Shown: in pieces, positions 15,076 to 26,324 of the stretch
Layout of the letters: each line of letters opens with the position of its first letter
Position numbering within the stretch: the first letter of the stretch is position 1
From: Chlamydoabsidia padenii
Lineage: Eukaryota > Mucoromycota > Mucoromycetes > Mucorales > Cunninghamellaceae
Direction of reading: 5' to 3'
DNA: 64,000 nt
Assembly: GCA_025330725.1 (NCBI GenBank)
Contig: JAIWND010000026.1
Location: 124,001 to 188,000 of the forward strand
Notes under the pieces: model-generated
What the model saw: the letters and a program-made list of their open reading frames with translations, nothing else
What the model was told of the DNA's origin: nothing
Database searches by the model: none
Position numbers and translations under genes: made by a program

Positions 15076-15705
15076 AATGGTGAAGAAAAGAAAGGAGAGA
15101 AACATAAAAAAATGAAAAAATTTTCTGCTTTGAATAAAAACATGACGGCATTTGATTGGTTTATTTCAGCGGGCAATAAAATCAAGGGTGAGTGGATTCC
15201 CCTTTGAGCATCCGAAAGGGGATAGGGGGATGCCAGTATTATCATTCAAGAGAAATCAAGTGTTGACCTAGTATGTGATCTGTTATGATATTATAGACAC
15301 TTTTTAAAAATAACCAGTATTTCATTATGAAGGATCAAGAAAAGAGATCCAAAAGTGTTTTTTAAATCCCGATTTTTTCGATTGCATATCGATCCCCGTG
15401 ATCTTTTCAAACTGTATGTCATAACGAATCATGCCAGTAAAGTGAACACAAACATAAAGATACAAGATATAAACAGATTACTCTTTTTTTCCCAACAGTG
15501 AAGAATATTTCATGTAGCATCTACCCCTTGTCCCATTTTCAAACAATGAAATGAACTGAGTGGATTGTACATAAAGAAAAGGGGCATATTGATGTGACCA
15601 AAGAGTGTACAATGATGATCGTTTATTATTAAGTGTATATAAAAAAAAAAGGGAGAAGGAGGGGGATAGTAATATAAAAAAAAAAAAACTAGAGGAGTAT
15701 CTAAT
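15076..15705. other. Intergenic, DBP2 promoter and DNAJC3 3' flank
   Basis: 630 bp with no supported gene. It holds TTTAAATCCCGA (15361-15372), a copy of the recurrent promoter element 286 bp upstream of the DBP2 start, and A-rich tracts near the DNAJC3 stop. The minus-strand frame spanning 15510-15878 is the DNAJC3 C-terminus read in another frame. Confidence 0.5.
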
Positions 15706-17683
15706 CTAAAAGTGCATTTTGAATTCAAAGTTGCCATTGCCACCAGGGAAACCACCACCACCACCAAAAGGAAAGCCTTGGAAATGTGCGAAAGGATTGC
15801 CTTGTTGATGGAAGCCGCCACCACCACCACCACCACCAGATTGTTGTTCAGGATCAAAGGGATCAAAGCCATTATCATATTGTTGTCGCATTTCTATATT
15901 ATATTATTAAAACCAAAAAAAAAAGAGTTAAATCATACAACCATGAATGATCCTTTTATTTCACTTACCATCATTACTTAGGACTTCATAAGCAGCATTC
16001 ACTTCAGCCATTCGTTTTTCAGCTTCTTCTTTTTGATTAGGATCCACCCGATCAGGATGAGTTTCATATGCCATTTGTCGATAAGCCTTCTTGATCTGGC
16101 GAGTATCCGCATCACGAGAGACACCTAAAGATAATAATAAAAATAATAAAAGTAAGTAATGATGATGCAACCACTCCACCTTATTTTCAGTATTTGTACT
16201 TGCCTAGAATCTTGTAATAGTCCCTTCGTTTGCTTTGTCGTAAAAGTTGTTGAGCCTTTTGTAAAAGTTGGTTGACTTGATGGTTTTGACCTTGTGTGAT
16301 ATCATGAGCTTTTTGTAAATCCTGAGTGGCCTTTTCATATTCATGCTGATTTAAATAAACTTCACCACGATGAGTCAGAGCATCCACATGGTCATCTTGT
16401 AGTTCCAGAGTTTGTGTACACCAATCTATGATCTTGTCGTCGTCCTTGTTGAGTAGTTTTTGTAATCGGCAGGCAGTTTCGTAACATTGAAGTAATAGTC
16501 GTTGTGGGATATCTTGGTTATTTGATGAGGGTATGTATTGATCTTTGGCATGTTGGAGTTGTTCACGTACTTGATCGATAACCCCTTGTCGTGTTGCTGT
16601 TCCTATCAGTTGGTTGCTTGCTGTTGAGTATTTCTTCTTTTCCATGCTGTCCTGAATAGATTTAATCGTCTTGTTGAGTTTCTTGAGTTGACGGAAGGCT
16701 GTTTTACATTGTTTTTGTTCAGGATCATAGTGGAGACATTGTTTCAGATTGGCCAAGGCACCTTCAGGTTGGTTGAGTAGGTAAAAGTTGATGTTGGCCA
16801 ATTCAATCAAGAGTACTGGGTCCGATGGAGTAATATGTGCCGCTCGTCTAGTCAATGATAAGATATATATATATATATATATAAAGAGAGAGTTGGTTCG
16901 AATGCATCACCGATTCCATTGCCCTTTATTTTTCACTTACGATAAATCCCCTGCGGCAGCATCAATATCATGTTTCCCATAATGACATTTGGCACTTAAC
17001 CGACGTAGACGACCCATGTTTGGTGCGGTCCGAATGGCATTGGTGACATGTTCAATACACTGATCGTAAGATTGGTTGTCAAAGTCCAGCTGTGCTTGGT
17101 TCATATCATTTTCTGCATTCTTAATCGCATTCAACTGTAATTTTAAATAAACAATAGGTTGATTAAGTTGGGACTTGACTATTCATGTTTATAAAAGACA
17201 ACTTACAGTATCTAGAGCAGCAGTATCGTCACCATGGTTCTTGAGATAGTTTTCCAAATCCTTCTTGGCCAAATCAAATTCACCTTCTTGAGCATAAATA
17301 CGAGCACGTTGGTATAACGCCTTGTCAAAGTCGGGTTTCAAATCAAGAATCTTGGTAAAATCGTCCACGGCAGCTTGGTTTCGTCCTAAAGAGAGATAGA
17401 CTGTCGCACGTCTATAGTAAGACATGTAGTTACTAGGATCCTGTGCTAAAGAAGATATAAAAAAAAAACCAAGTGAGTTTACGCATGTCCTGAATCAGTC
17501 AGTATTGACCTTTCTTAACTTACAAATGGCAGCGTCGTAACTGATTACAGCATCGTGTAGTTTACCACTAGTCAAGAATGCATTTCCTTCAGTAAGATAT
17601 TCTTGTGTTGATTTATCGGCAAAAACAGTGGTTGGTAAAAGGAAGGGAAGTATACAAGCAATCAATAGACGATGATGTTTCAT
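15706..17683 (-). CDS. DNAJC3: DNAJC3/P58IPK-like ER co-chaperone (TPR + J domain)
   Basis: Predicted ER-lumen co-chaperone delivering unfolded clients to BiP. Order: signal peptide ([21 protein letters not shown]), an array of TPRs ([73 protein letters not shown] repeats) and a C-terminal J domain. The J domain starts RDYYKILG, is interrupted by introns and continues [19 protein letters not shown] Gly/Phe-rich tail ([27 protein letters not shown]) ends FEFKMHF. No KDEL-type tail. The TPR-then-J order distinguishes it from Scj1/Jem1. The HPD is intact. Start 17683 is the ATG before the signal peptide. Shares a 184-bp promoter with TMEM18. Confidence 0.9.
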
Positions 17684-17764
17684 TGTGGGACCAAAGATTG
17701 AGAAAGAAAAAAAGAAAGAATCCCAATTTTTTTTGTTCAATGGACCTTTTTTAAATTGTGAGGA

Positions 17765-17776
17765 CGGGATTTGAAA
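17765..17776. promoter_or_regulatory. Promoter element copy (DNAJC3/TMEM18)
   Basis: CGGGATTTGAAA lies almost centrally between two divergent start codons, 82 bp from DNAJC3 and 92 bp from TMEM18. It could serve both directions. Confidence 0.55.
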
Positions 17777-17867
17777 AAAATGTGGGCTACTGCGATTGGT
17801 CAAAACTTTTTGGTGGAGGGCAATTCAATGAATTCAATTTCCTTTTGCTTTCACTTTTTACAAACCA

Positions 17868-18595
17868 ATGGTCGCCCAAAACAATCTAGTGGACAGTGTA
17901 CTCGGTGCTATTCAACAACAGCTGTCAACTAGTCAAAATTCTGCGTCTTTTTTACAAGAACATGTTAATCATACTTTGGAATTCTTCCAAGCGGTAAGGG
18001 GAACTTGGCTTGGACCAAAGTGAATCAGTTGGGATGTCAAGGTCAACTTAACAAACCTTCTTTTATAGATTGATTGGTCCCAGAACTGGTTAAGATGTCT
18101 TATTGGCTTCCACATTGGTTGTTTTATCTTGGTCATCCTTCTTCGGAATCGACATGCGGCGTTATCTTGGTACTTTTTTGTAATGTGTAAGTCAAGTGGT
18201 GGGAATGGATGAACGAGGGTTGACAAGGTTTATGCAAAAACTCATCTATTCTTTGTATTTTGTGGTTGTTTTAGTAGGATTAGCTTTATTAACACAACCC
18301 CTGAATCAAGCAGGTGCCACCTATTGGAATCGTTTTGCCGCTGCCAATTACTTTGATGAATCCGGTCTGTTTATAGTCTCACTATATGCTTTCCCTTTGA
18401 TCTTTAATGGATTCTTCTCTTTAGTAAGTGTAGAGCAGGGGTAAGGGGGGGGCAAAGTTGCATGAATAAGAATGTTTTGCTCACCTTTTGTCAATTTAGG
18501 TCTTTATATTGAAGGCATCCTTCGGGCTTATGGTGGAAATGAAACGTCGGCAACTTCAACACAACGTCAACAAGAAGAAATCGAAAAAAGAATGA
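17868..18595 (+). CDS. TMEM18: TMEM18-like nuclear-membrane protein
   Basis: Four exons whose phases close exactly: 17868-17993, 18069-18186, 18275-18423, 18500-18595 (162 residues). Hydrophobic segments and family features match TMEM18: IDWSQNWLRCLIGFH, NQAGATYWNRFAAANYFDESG (human equivalent has NW..F..YQYFDSRG), then a basic tail ending NKKKSKKE (human tail is also Lys/Arg-rich). TMEM18 is a small multi-pass protein reported at the inner nuclear membrane; its molecular role is not settled. The frame reading through 18187-18274 looks open, but spliced alignment to the family requires removing it. The stop is TGA at 18593-18595. Confidence 0.88.
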
Positions 18596-19058
18596 CGTAC
18601 TTGATGATGAACAACACAATAGGTACCCACCTCCTTGTCTCTCTGTATTATACAAATAGTGTTTAATTTTAAATCAAATAGTTTAACTAGTCCTTACCTG
18701 CCACCTTGTTTTACCCTCTCATATGATATATTTTTAGACACCTTGTTGATCCTCCTTAATCACCATGTCTTTACCTTCTACCCACATACACATATATTAA
18801 TAAACAGTAACAGTCTTGTATATAATAAAATCTAGTTGAAACAATAAAGCTTTGATTTGTATTTTTATCTTTAGTAATATAGCTCCTACCTAACGAACAT
18901 GTCGGGATCTGATATTTCGGTCGCTTTTTTTACGATTCATGCAAAAAATTAAAATGGGGATGACAAAAACCAAAACAGATATAAAAGAAGACCCATCTTG
19001 ACTGATTCCATCTTCTTTTTCACTATTACAGACTACACTGTCAGTACAATTATTACCA
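18596..19058. other. Intergenic, TMEM18 to first CAP gene
   Basis: About 460 bp, A+T-rich. It carries the TMEM18 3' end (AATAAAG near 18842) and the promoter of the first CAP gene. No clear copy of the GCGGGATTTGAAA element and no supported ORF. Confidence 0.5.
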
Positions 19059-19773
19059 ATGCACTTTTCCTTTTTGATTACTCTTATTGGGATCACCAAA
19101 CTTGTGTGTGGTGGACTAATTACCCCTGAAAATCAGGATTCCTTTGCTGAAGGTGATCCCATATTGATGGATGAAAAACTAGTTAGCATTCTTAGCAACA
19201 GTACTCTCGGTGGTGTAGTCCCGCAAAAAGCAAATGCTATAGAAATCAATACCAACTCGTCTGAACCCATTGCATTGTCCAAACTTTCAAGCCCTGCTCA
19301 GATCCTACAAATGCATAATATTCGACGCTTTTACCATCAAGTGCCCCCCTTGAGTTGGAGCCAAGGACTTACTAATTATGCTCAAGCATGGGCCAACAAA
19401 TGTCACTATGGTCATACCAATGATGTAGGTAGCTTTTCTTATCCAGGACTCTTCTTTTTTTCATCAACTTTTTTTATTATTATTGTTCTATACCTAGCCT
19501 CGTTATGGTGAAAACATTGCCATGGGACTTCACAGTTGGGAGTCAACCATGAAGGCTTGGTCGGATGATGAAGAAGGATTATTTGATTATCGACACGGAG
19601 GGTTCAGTCAGGCCACAGGGCATTTCACTCAAATCGTCTGGAAGGATACCTCCATGGTTGGGTGTGCAGTCCAGCAATGTCCACGAGGTCTGTATTTTGT
19701 ATGTGAATACGCGAGCCCGGGTAATGTTCAACTTCAATATCAACGAAACGTGTTCCCCCGTCGCGGGGTTTAG
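19059..19773 (+). CDS. Secreted CAP/PR-1 (SCP-TAPS) domain protein, copy 1
   Basis: 213 residues from two exons (19059-19424, 19498-19773). Signal peptide (MHFSFLITLIGITKLVCGG), then a ~70-residue linker with NSS/NST glycosylation sites, then a CAP domain. CAP features: LQMHNIRRFYHQVPPLSWS, His in CHYGHTND, Glu in RYGENIAMG, Glu in HSWEST, and the CAP1 motif GHFTQIVWKDTSMVGC with CAP2 FVCEYASPGN. The putative metal-binding His/Glu tetrad is present. Fungal CAP proteins bind sterols or other lipids and are secreted (yeast Pry1-3). The intron sits just before the YGEN motif, as in the neighbouring paralogue. The gene lies in tandem with copy 2. Confidence 0.92.
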
Positions 19774-20773
19774 CTGAACTAGCCTGCGTAGTACAGCATA
19801 ACTTTTTCTGTTTTGTATTCGAATAAAGTTGGTGATTATATTTGGATTTATGAGTATTGATTTAATGCTTGTGTACCTGTCAGAAAGATCATGCATCAAC
19901 AGTTCCGTAAAAGGAAATCGATTCATGCATCCGCATCAAACTGGGTGAAAAGGGTCGGCAATGACATATACATATACATATATACTATGGAACAGTCTAA
20001 AAGAATACACGGTATTTAGATTTCAACTTTTGAATAGTTGGGATCGAGGCCCGACCCAAACCAACGGATCGTTTCTAGAAAAGTGATTCATTAGTACAAA
20101 TTCATTAATCTTACTTATTTGAAACCTATTCAATAATGCAAACTCATCTTTATTGGGTAAAAAAAAAGTCTCCTCATTGTTTTCTTTGGGTGATCATTAG
20201 ATCGAATCAAGTGGGAATTCAAATCCCGCCATATTGATTGAACTATCGATTTTTCGGCTTTACATTGATCACTTCGTCCCCTTGATGTCTATATTACTTT
20301 AATGTCACACTAAACATGTTGAAGGAGACTGTGGGAATCTTCAATGAGTTGAAGGGTCTCAGCGGGACATGGATCACTCTCAGAATCGGATATTCAACTT
20401 TATTATCTGCTATCATACTTGAATGCTTGTTTATTACACTTGTTCTTGGCGATGAAAAAGACGATGATGCATAAATTATTGTGAACATTTTTAAGTGAAG
20501 AGGGAAAGCATGGGGTAATGTATCACTAAATGGCATGAGTGTAAGATTGATTGAAAGAGCAATTATTACACTATTTACCATCCTGAGACCAGTGTAACGT
20601 GAACCTGACTGATTTCAAATCCCGGTAAATCAGGTACCGTTTTTTTTTTCTTGCTGAATCCAAAAAAAAAAAAAAAAAAAAGATCAAGCAGTATAAAAGA
20701 AACGCTCTTTTCCAATCTCAAATTGTCAAACTCTATCTTTCCTCCCCTTTCCTTTCCTTTTATCTCAAACAAG
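19774..20773. other. Intergenic between CAP paralogues
   Basis: 1 kb. It contains two copies of the recurrent element (ATTCAAATCCCGCC at 20217-20230; TTTCAAATCCCGG at 20613-20625), a TATACATATACATATATA run near 19969-19984, and T9/A19 runs. The minus-strand frame 20294-20581 has no recognisable domain and is probably spurious. Confidence 0.55.
20613..20625. promoter_or_regulatory. Promoter element copy (CAP copy 2)
   Basis: TTTCAAATCCCGG, about 150 bp upstream of the ATG at 20774. Confidence 0.5.
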
Positions 20774-21320
20774 ATGATGAGCCGATGTTTCTTGGTCGCT
20801 GTAGTTATCATGGCCATGTTGGCCCAATTGAGTCTTGCCATTTCCCAAACCAACATCAATGCAATTCTCAAAAAACATAATCAATATCGAGCCAAGCACC
20901 GTGCCCCTGCATTGAAATGGGACAAGACAGTAGCTCAATATGCACAAAAATGGACAAATAGATGTGTTTTCCAGCACAGTGGTGTAAGTTGGCGGAATTT
21001 CAAAAACGGACTTTCGAGACTCACTCATGATTACCTAATAGAGCTCTCAATATGGTGAAAACATCGCTATGGGTTACGGCTCATGGAATCAAGTGGTTGC
21101 TGGCTGGTACAATGAAGTTAAGGACTATGATTACAGCAACCCTGGATTCTCTGGCTCTACCGGGCATTTCACCCAAGTAGTTTGGAAAGGCACTACCAAA
21201 ATTGGTTGTGGTTTCAGCAACTGTGGTGGTAAAAAGATCTATTCATGCAATTACAAGAAACCTGGAAATTATCAGGGCGAATTCCCTCAGAATGTTCTCC
21301 CACCCAAGAAGTCTTCTTGA
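20774..21320 (+). CDS. Secreted CAP/PR-1 domain protein, copy 2
   Basis: 162 residues from two exons (20774-20983, 21042-21320). Signal peptide (SRCFLVAVVIMAMLAQLSLA) followed almost directly by the CAP domain, without the long linker of copy 1: INAILKKHNQYRAKHRAPAL, His in VFQHSG, YGENIAMGYGSW, GHFTQVVWKGTTKIGCG, YSCNYKKPGNYQGEFP. The intron is at the same place as in copy 1, just before (S)QYGEN, so the two are paralogues from local duplication. Expected to be a secreted lipid-binding protein. Confidence 0.93.
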
Positions 21321-21696
21321 AAGGATATACTCAGCTTTTTAGAATGATGTTGTACAAATGTATTTGACTTTTAATAAAAACTCCATTCATCTTTGTCTCC
21401 AATGTATGTACGATTGCCATGAAAGGGTTTATCTAGTGCTATTTTTGACATCCAAGTGGGGAGTTTGATTTTAATGACAGGGATTTTAAATCCCGCTTGT
21501 AGCAAAAAAAAAAAAAAAAAAAAAGCTCATCCCCTTTTTCGCTTCTCTCTCTCTCTTCTCCTTTTATTTCATCGTCTCATATTTACAATTACCCTTCCAT
21601 TCCTTTCATAACATATATATTATACCATTTGAATCTTTCATTTCTTTATAAAAACTCACTCTTTTTCAATCTTCTTCCATCTTTTATTGTTATCAT
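21321..21696. promoter_or_regulatory. KCH1 5' region
   Basis: 375 bp holding the CAP copy 2 poly-A signal (AATAAA near 21373), a copy of the recurrent element (ATTTTAAATCCCGC, 21483-21496, 200 bp before the ATG), an A20 run and CT-rich leader sequence. Confidence 0.5.
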
Positions 21697-23289
21697 TATG
21701 GTAAGTCGCTATGCGGGGCCAAAGGAACTAACTCGATTTGACTAATCTACTCTTTGTTTTTATCTATTTGATAGTGTGGCGGTGGTGGTGAAAGCAAAGG
21801 ACCCAAGTGGAAACGTGAATATGTACAAGATCATAAATTTGATTATATTGATATTGACGAATTCTATGATCCATCGTGTACAACTAGACTCGGGTACACT
21901 TCTATCTTTTTGGTGGTCTTCAAGTCATTCTTGGTGTATGTTGCGGATTTATGGTCAGGAGGTAAAACTATATAAATATATTACAAGTGTGGACACCATT
22001 TAATAAACCTCATCTCACCCTTCTTTTTACAATGAATAGTCTCTTTATTGGTGGTTGGTCAAACTGACGATAACGCTAATGCTGCTATTCCACCTAACGT
22101 ATCAAAATGGGTCTTCTTGGGTGCAATCATCTTTTCCTTTTTACTTTTATTCTGGGATATTCGAAAATCAAGAGCCATCATTGCTTCTAGGGATATTTCT
22201 TGGGCGTTTACCTCGGTTATTGCAAGTCGGTATTACAGTATCAAGGACTACAGGTACTATTGCTTGTTTTGGAAAATCAACAGCTCTAGAAAGTTTGTAG
22301 ACAGTGTGGCCTTTTTTGTTTTCTTCACATTAAAAGGTAAACTAAAAAACTTAAAAAAAAGTTGTTGACATGGATCTTGAACTATATTTTAATTTTGTAG
22401 GTTGGAAACGACTTTTATTGGCGGAAGCACCAAGACAAGTGATTAACGTGGTGACTTTGAAAGCCCTCATTCCCAAATGGCTTCAACTCCGAAATGGTAC
22501 TCTACAGGTGAACAATACGGCATTGGGGAAAACACTGATCCAACAAATCATGACGGGTACAATGGCCTTTTCGGTGGTCATGTTTGCCATCTCCTTTATT
22601 ATGGTATGTGTGGCTACATTGATGTATCTTCCATTGTTATGTCACATGCAAGGCAACTTGAAGGAATATTGTTGTCACAAGGTGGATAAAAGGTAAGTGA
22701 ATCTGATATACTCTCCCACGCTCAAAACTGACACACTTTATGTAATAAAATTAGAATTGCTTATCTACTTCAAAAGCAAGCCAAACGACGAGCGAATGGA
22801 AAACAACACAATTACAAAAAGACGAAAAAGGACGATATTGAAATGAAATCATTCCCACAACCTACTTTACCACAGATTAATATGAATAACACTATTGGCA
22901 AACAACATCCAATGACGGAAGGTGGGTATCAACATGTATATTATGGTAATGATGATCAATCAAGGTTGGGTAGTGGACGACGATATAGTGGATCCTCTTT
23001 TGCTAGCAATGATCAAGCAAGATTGACTTCTAATGCACAACCTCAAGCCTGGACCTCACAGCCTTATCACTCCAATGAAGATATACTACATCATCAGCCT
23101 CAACAGCGACATTATCAACATCGAAATCAACATCAGAATCAACATCATCAGCCACAATATGACATATCTCCTTATCAGCACCATAGTCCGCAACAATCCA
23201 ACGCCTCTATTATACCTTCTTCTCCTTATATGGGTTACCAACAGCAACAGCAACCTTCTCAACAATATCAATACCATTCTCATTACTAG
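21697..23289 (+). CDS. KCH1: Kch1-type low-affinity K+ transporter / channel
   Basis: Fungal plasma-membrane K+ transport protein of the Kch1/Prm6 family, which in yeast gives K+ influx that activates Ca2+ signalling. Exon 1 supplies only ATG (21697-21699), followed directly by GTAAGT. Exon 2 starts at 21775 (CGGGGESKGPKWKRE; phases of exons 2 and 3 close). Family features: YVQDHKFDYIDIDEFYDPSC, VVFKSFLVYVADLW, DIRKSRAIIASRDISWAFTS, FFTLKGWKRLLLAEAPRQV and hydrophobic AFSVVMFAISFIMVCVATLM. The C-terminal ~150 residues are hydrophilic and rich in Gln/His/Tyr/Ser, presumably cytoplasmic. No in-frame ATG exists near the start of exon 2, supporting the ATG-only first exon. Confidence 0.9.
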
Positions 23290-24240
23290 TTTATTAGTCT
23301 TTTAATCATCTTTATCTATTACTTCATACTACTATTACTACTCTTATAACTTGCTACTTTTGTGTTTTACAATAAAAACCGATATATCGTATCATATTTA
23401 CCTTAATGATGTGGGGGGGGTGTATTCTCTTACTTCTTATTGGTGTTTGGGTGGAGGAGTAAAGGGGTTAGAGTGGGAAAATGACGACGACGACAACGGG
23501 TTTTTACTTGCTTTGGAACGATAAGAACAAATCATGCCACTGATCGGATAGGGGAACGTGTCTTATTGGTGATATGTAACAAGTACGATGCGATCGGTTC
23601 GCACCATTTTTGGATCAAAAAAAAAAATCCAGATCAATGCGCGAAAACTCCGTCGGTTTCTTTTTTTGGATTGCCGCTCCTTCATCAAAGAGGAAAAGAA
23701 AAAGGGAGTTTGCCTAAGCCGTTTAAATAACAAAGGAAGCCTTATGTAACCCATACTGTCGTCTTTCCCAACCATCTCTTCCTCTCTTTGACATTGACAT
23801 GACTTTATGCAGGTTTTGGCTTTCTGAATCACTTTTTCGGGTAAGGTTATTGCACAAGGGCAGCCTATTCCGATCTACCATCTCGGGATAGTTGACCATT
23901 TCATCTTTTTTTTTGGGGGGGGGTTATTTGGCCACACTTGACTCTTTACCCAGGATGGCTGGCGGTCGAAAAAAAAGCTTAATTTTTTTTTTGTGTGTGT
24001 GTGTGTCCCCTGAAACGGTCGATGTTTAAAAATGAATAAAGTGAAAAGGGGTATTCCTCAAACCACGTAGATCCAAAAAAGTGCTTTGTCAATAATGATA
24101 CGTGTACTATTATGCATTGTGATACGCTACGAATTGGTTTCATTTTTGTGAGCCACATCTTCATCTTTTTTTTTTTTCAAGATGCATGTTTATTCCAAAT
24201 AAATGATGTGGCTAGAGAGGACCATCTGTCTGTTAGTGAA

Positions 24241-24271
<31 letters not shown>

Positions 24272-24654
24272 TTACGCATATAGACTGACATCTAATAAAT
24301 GATTTAAGGTTTTGATATGAAAACAATGAGAGGAAATCTATTTTTACAGTGCAAATCTTCTTTATCTAATTTGTCACGAAACGAAGATAGGCGTGGCTAG
24401 TCATCATGTGTTCTTTCTCTCTCTCTCTCTCCTCATCCTCTTATGCATAAGTGATCTTTGATGGCAAGTGAAAAGCTAAAAATAAACTCCAGTACCGACC
24501 GGGATTTGAAATGTTAATTTTATAAAAGCGGTAACTCTTTTTTTTTTTCTTTTCCCTCTTCTTTACTTTCTTCTTCCTTCATTCATCTTTTACTTTATAC
24601 ATTTATTCCTCTTTATAAATCTTCTTCTTTTTACATATCAATTTTATTATACCT
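23290..24654. other. Long upstream region of the Crz1-like gene
   Basis: 1.36 kb without a supported gene: G8-9 runs near 23412 and 23925, a (GT)n run at 23991-24006, (GA)n at 24240-24270 and (CT)n at 24417-24430, and the recurrent element CCGGGATTTGAAAT at 24499-24512, 143 bp before the next ATG. Long CT/GA tracts are usual in promoters of regulated fungal genes. Confidence 0.5.
24499..24512. promoter_or_regulatory. Promoter element copy (Crz1-like gene)
   Basis: CCGGGATTTGAAAT, about 143 bp upstream of the ATG at 24655. Confidence 0.55.
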
Positions 24655-25505
24655 ATGAATCATTTTGGAACAATGAATGCTTACCCTTCACCAACTCCTT
24701 GGGATGAAATGCTCAGCAACTCCAGTTACAGTGAATTGTTGACGGCTTCCTATTATCCCAGTCCCAATGTATCGCCATGCATGAGCGATCTTTGCTATAT
24801 ATCACCTGGTGCTTTTACTGGTGTTACTACTGCTGCTATTGATACATGCTCTCCTGAATCCTTTGGTGCTTATCCTGGAACAATGAATTTGACGCCAATG
24901 ATGATGGGGTCAACAACCAACCATGACTCGATGATGATTGCTCCTTTACAAGAAATGTCCATGACTGTGCCATCTCAAATCGACTTGCTGGACCAATTTA
25001 TTCATCAACATGAGTTGGCTCTAGCATCTTATCCTTCTTCAGGTTACTATATGTGTCCCTCCCCTTCTGTGGCCAACAGCACACCGACGATGCCTTCTTC
25101 TCCAATCATCACCAGTCCTTCTGTTAGTCCGGCATCAACCACTACCATCGAAAAGGAACCACGTATCTCACGACAAAAACGAGCACATACCAACAAGAAG
25201 AAGAAGGATACCAAAGGAATTAGTAAACCGATCCAATACAACTGCCAACATCCAGGATGCGATAAAGTCTTCAATCGACCCTACAACTTGCAATCACATA
25301 TGCGTACTCACACCACAGATCGTCCTTTTGGTTGTACTCACTGCGGTCGCCGGTTTGCTCGACAACATGATCGTAACCGACATGAAAAACTACACTGGGG
25401 AATCAAACCTTATGCCTGTACACAATGTCACAAGTCTTTTGCTCGGATGGATGCTTTAAATCGTCATCTCAAGGTCGAAAATGGATGTCCTGGTGTGGAT
25501 GGATC

Positions 25506-25549
<44 letters not shown>

Positions 25550-25572
25550 ATCACCAAGTAATGGTGATGTGA
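24655..25572 (+). CDS. C2H2 zinc-finger transcription factor, Crz1/Prz1-like
   Basis: 305 residues, one exon. The N-terminal ~170 residues are Ser/Thr/Pro/Met-rich, followed by a basic linker ([16 protein letters not shown]). Three C2H2-type fingers then follow: [38 protein letters not shown] and [18 protein letters not shown], the last ending in Cys (C2HC-like). The [18 protein letters not shown] / [11 protein letters not shown] / [10 protein letters not shown] pattern is typical of calcineurin-responsive Crz1/Prz1. No clear PxIxIT docking motif was seen, so calcineurin control is inferred only from finger similarity. A CAA repeat encodes a ~15-Gln tract near the C-terminus. The neighbouring K+ channel family can feed Ca2+ signalling, but this link is speculative. 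Confidence 0.82.
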
Positions 25573-26010
25573 TTACTGTTAGACTCTTTTTTAGGAACTT
25601 TTTATGATACTCTATGACACTTTATGATATTTTTTATTATTATACCTCTACTTTATATACTTATTCTTTTTCTTTTTTTTTTTTTTGTATTTTACTACTT
25701 TACATAGCATACCTTATCATCATATCATACTCATCTTTGTCTCCCTTTTTGTAAATAGATGTTTATAAAGCAATAAATTCCTTCTTTATTATAAATCTGA
25801 AACAATCATATGTGTGGGTGTGGGGAATATGCAGAATGAATGGTCCATTCCATTGCTTTTCTTTTTAGTCTCTTTGGTCTATCCTTTTACGACATGCCAT
25901 ATATGTGTTGATGTTTATGGACTACATAAGACTGGGTATAACAATAACACCGCGATCATGACACAAAACTACCAGCCGGAGGTTCCGCTCTTTCCATAGG
26001 ATCATCATCA

Positions 26011-26046
<36 letters not shown>

Positions 26047-26324
26047 CCTGACCATAGACAGAAGGTGGCACGAATGTCTTGTTCTAGCAAAAATAATGAT
26101 GCACCATCAGTTGATTCCTGTTCCAAACATACCTATTTCCTATTATAGCCCATCATTATTGACTTTTTTGATCCATCATCCGTTCCCCATTATTTAAATC
26201 CATCATCATCGTCATGCTTCTTTCTTTTATTAATATACAGCCTATACATGTCTACAAATGTAATATGATATACTAGTTAACTAAATGAGTGGAAGGGGGG
26301 AAGAAGGGGGGGGAATATAGAAGT
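25573..26324. other. Convergent 3' flanks, Crz1-like gene and methyltransferase
   Basis: 750 bp with AATAAA at 25773, T-runs of 14 and about 31 (26013-26043), and a small open frame 25814-25999 with no recognisable features. No supported gene. Confidence 0.5.

Noticed and set aside
18196..18444. 82-residue open frame in TMEM18
   Set aside because: It reads through an 88-nt intron (18187-18274). The spliced version matches TMEM18 length and sequence and closes all phases.
25814..25999. 61-residue frame with hydrophobic stretch
   Set aside because: In the 3' flank of the Crz1-like gene; no family match or splice support.
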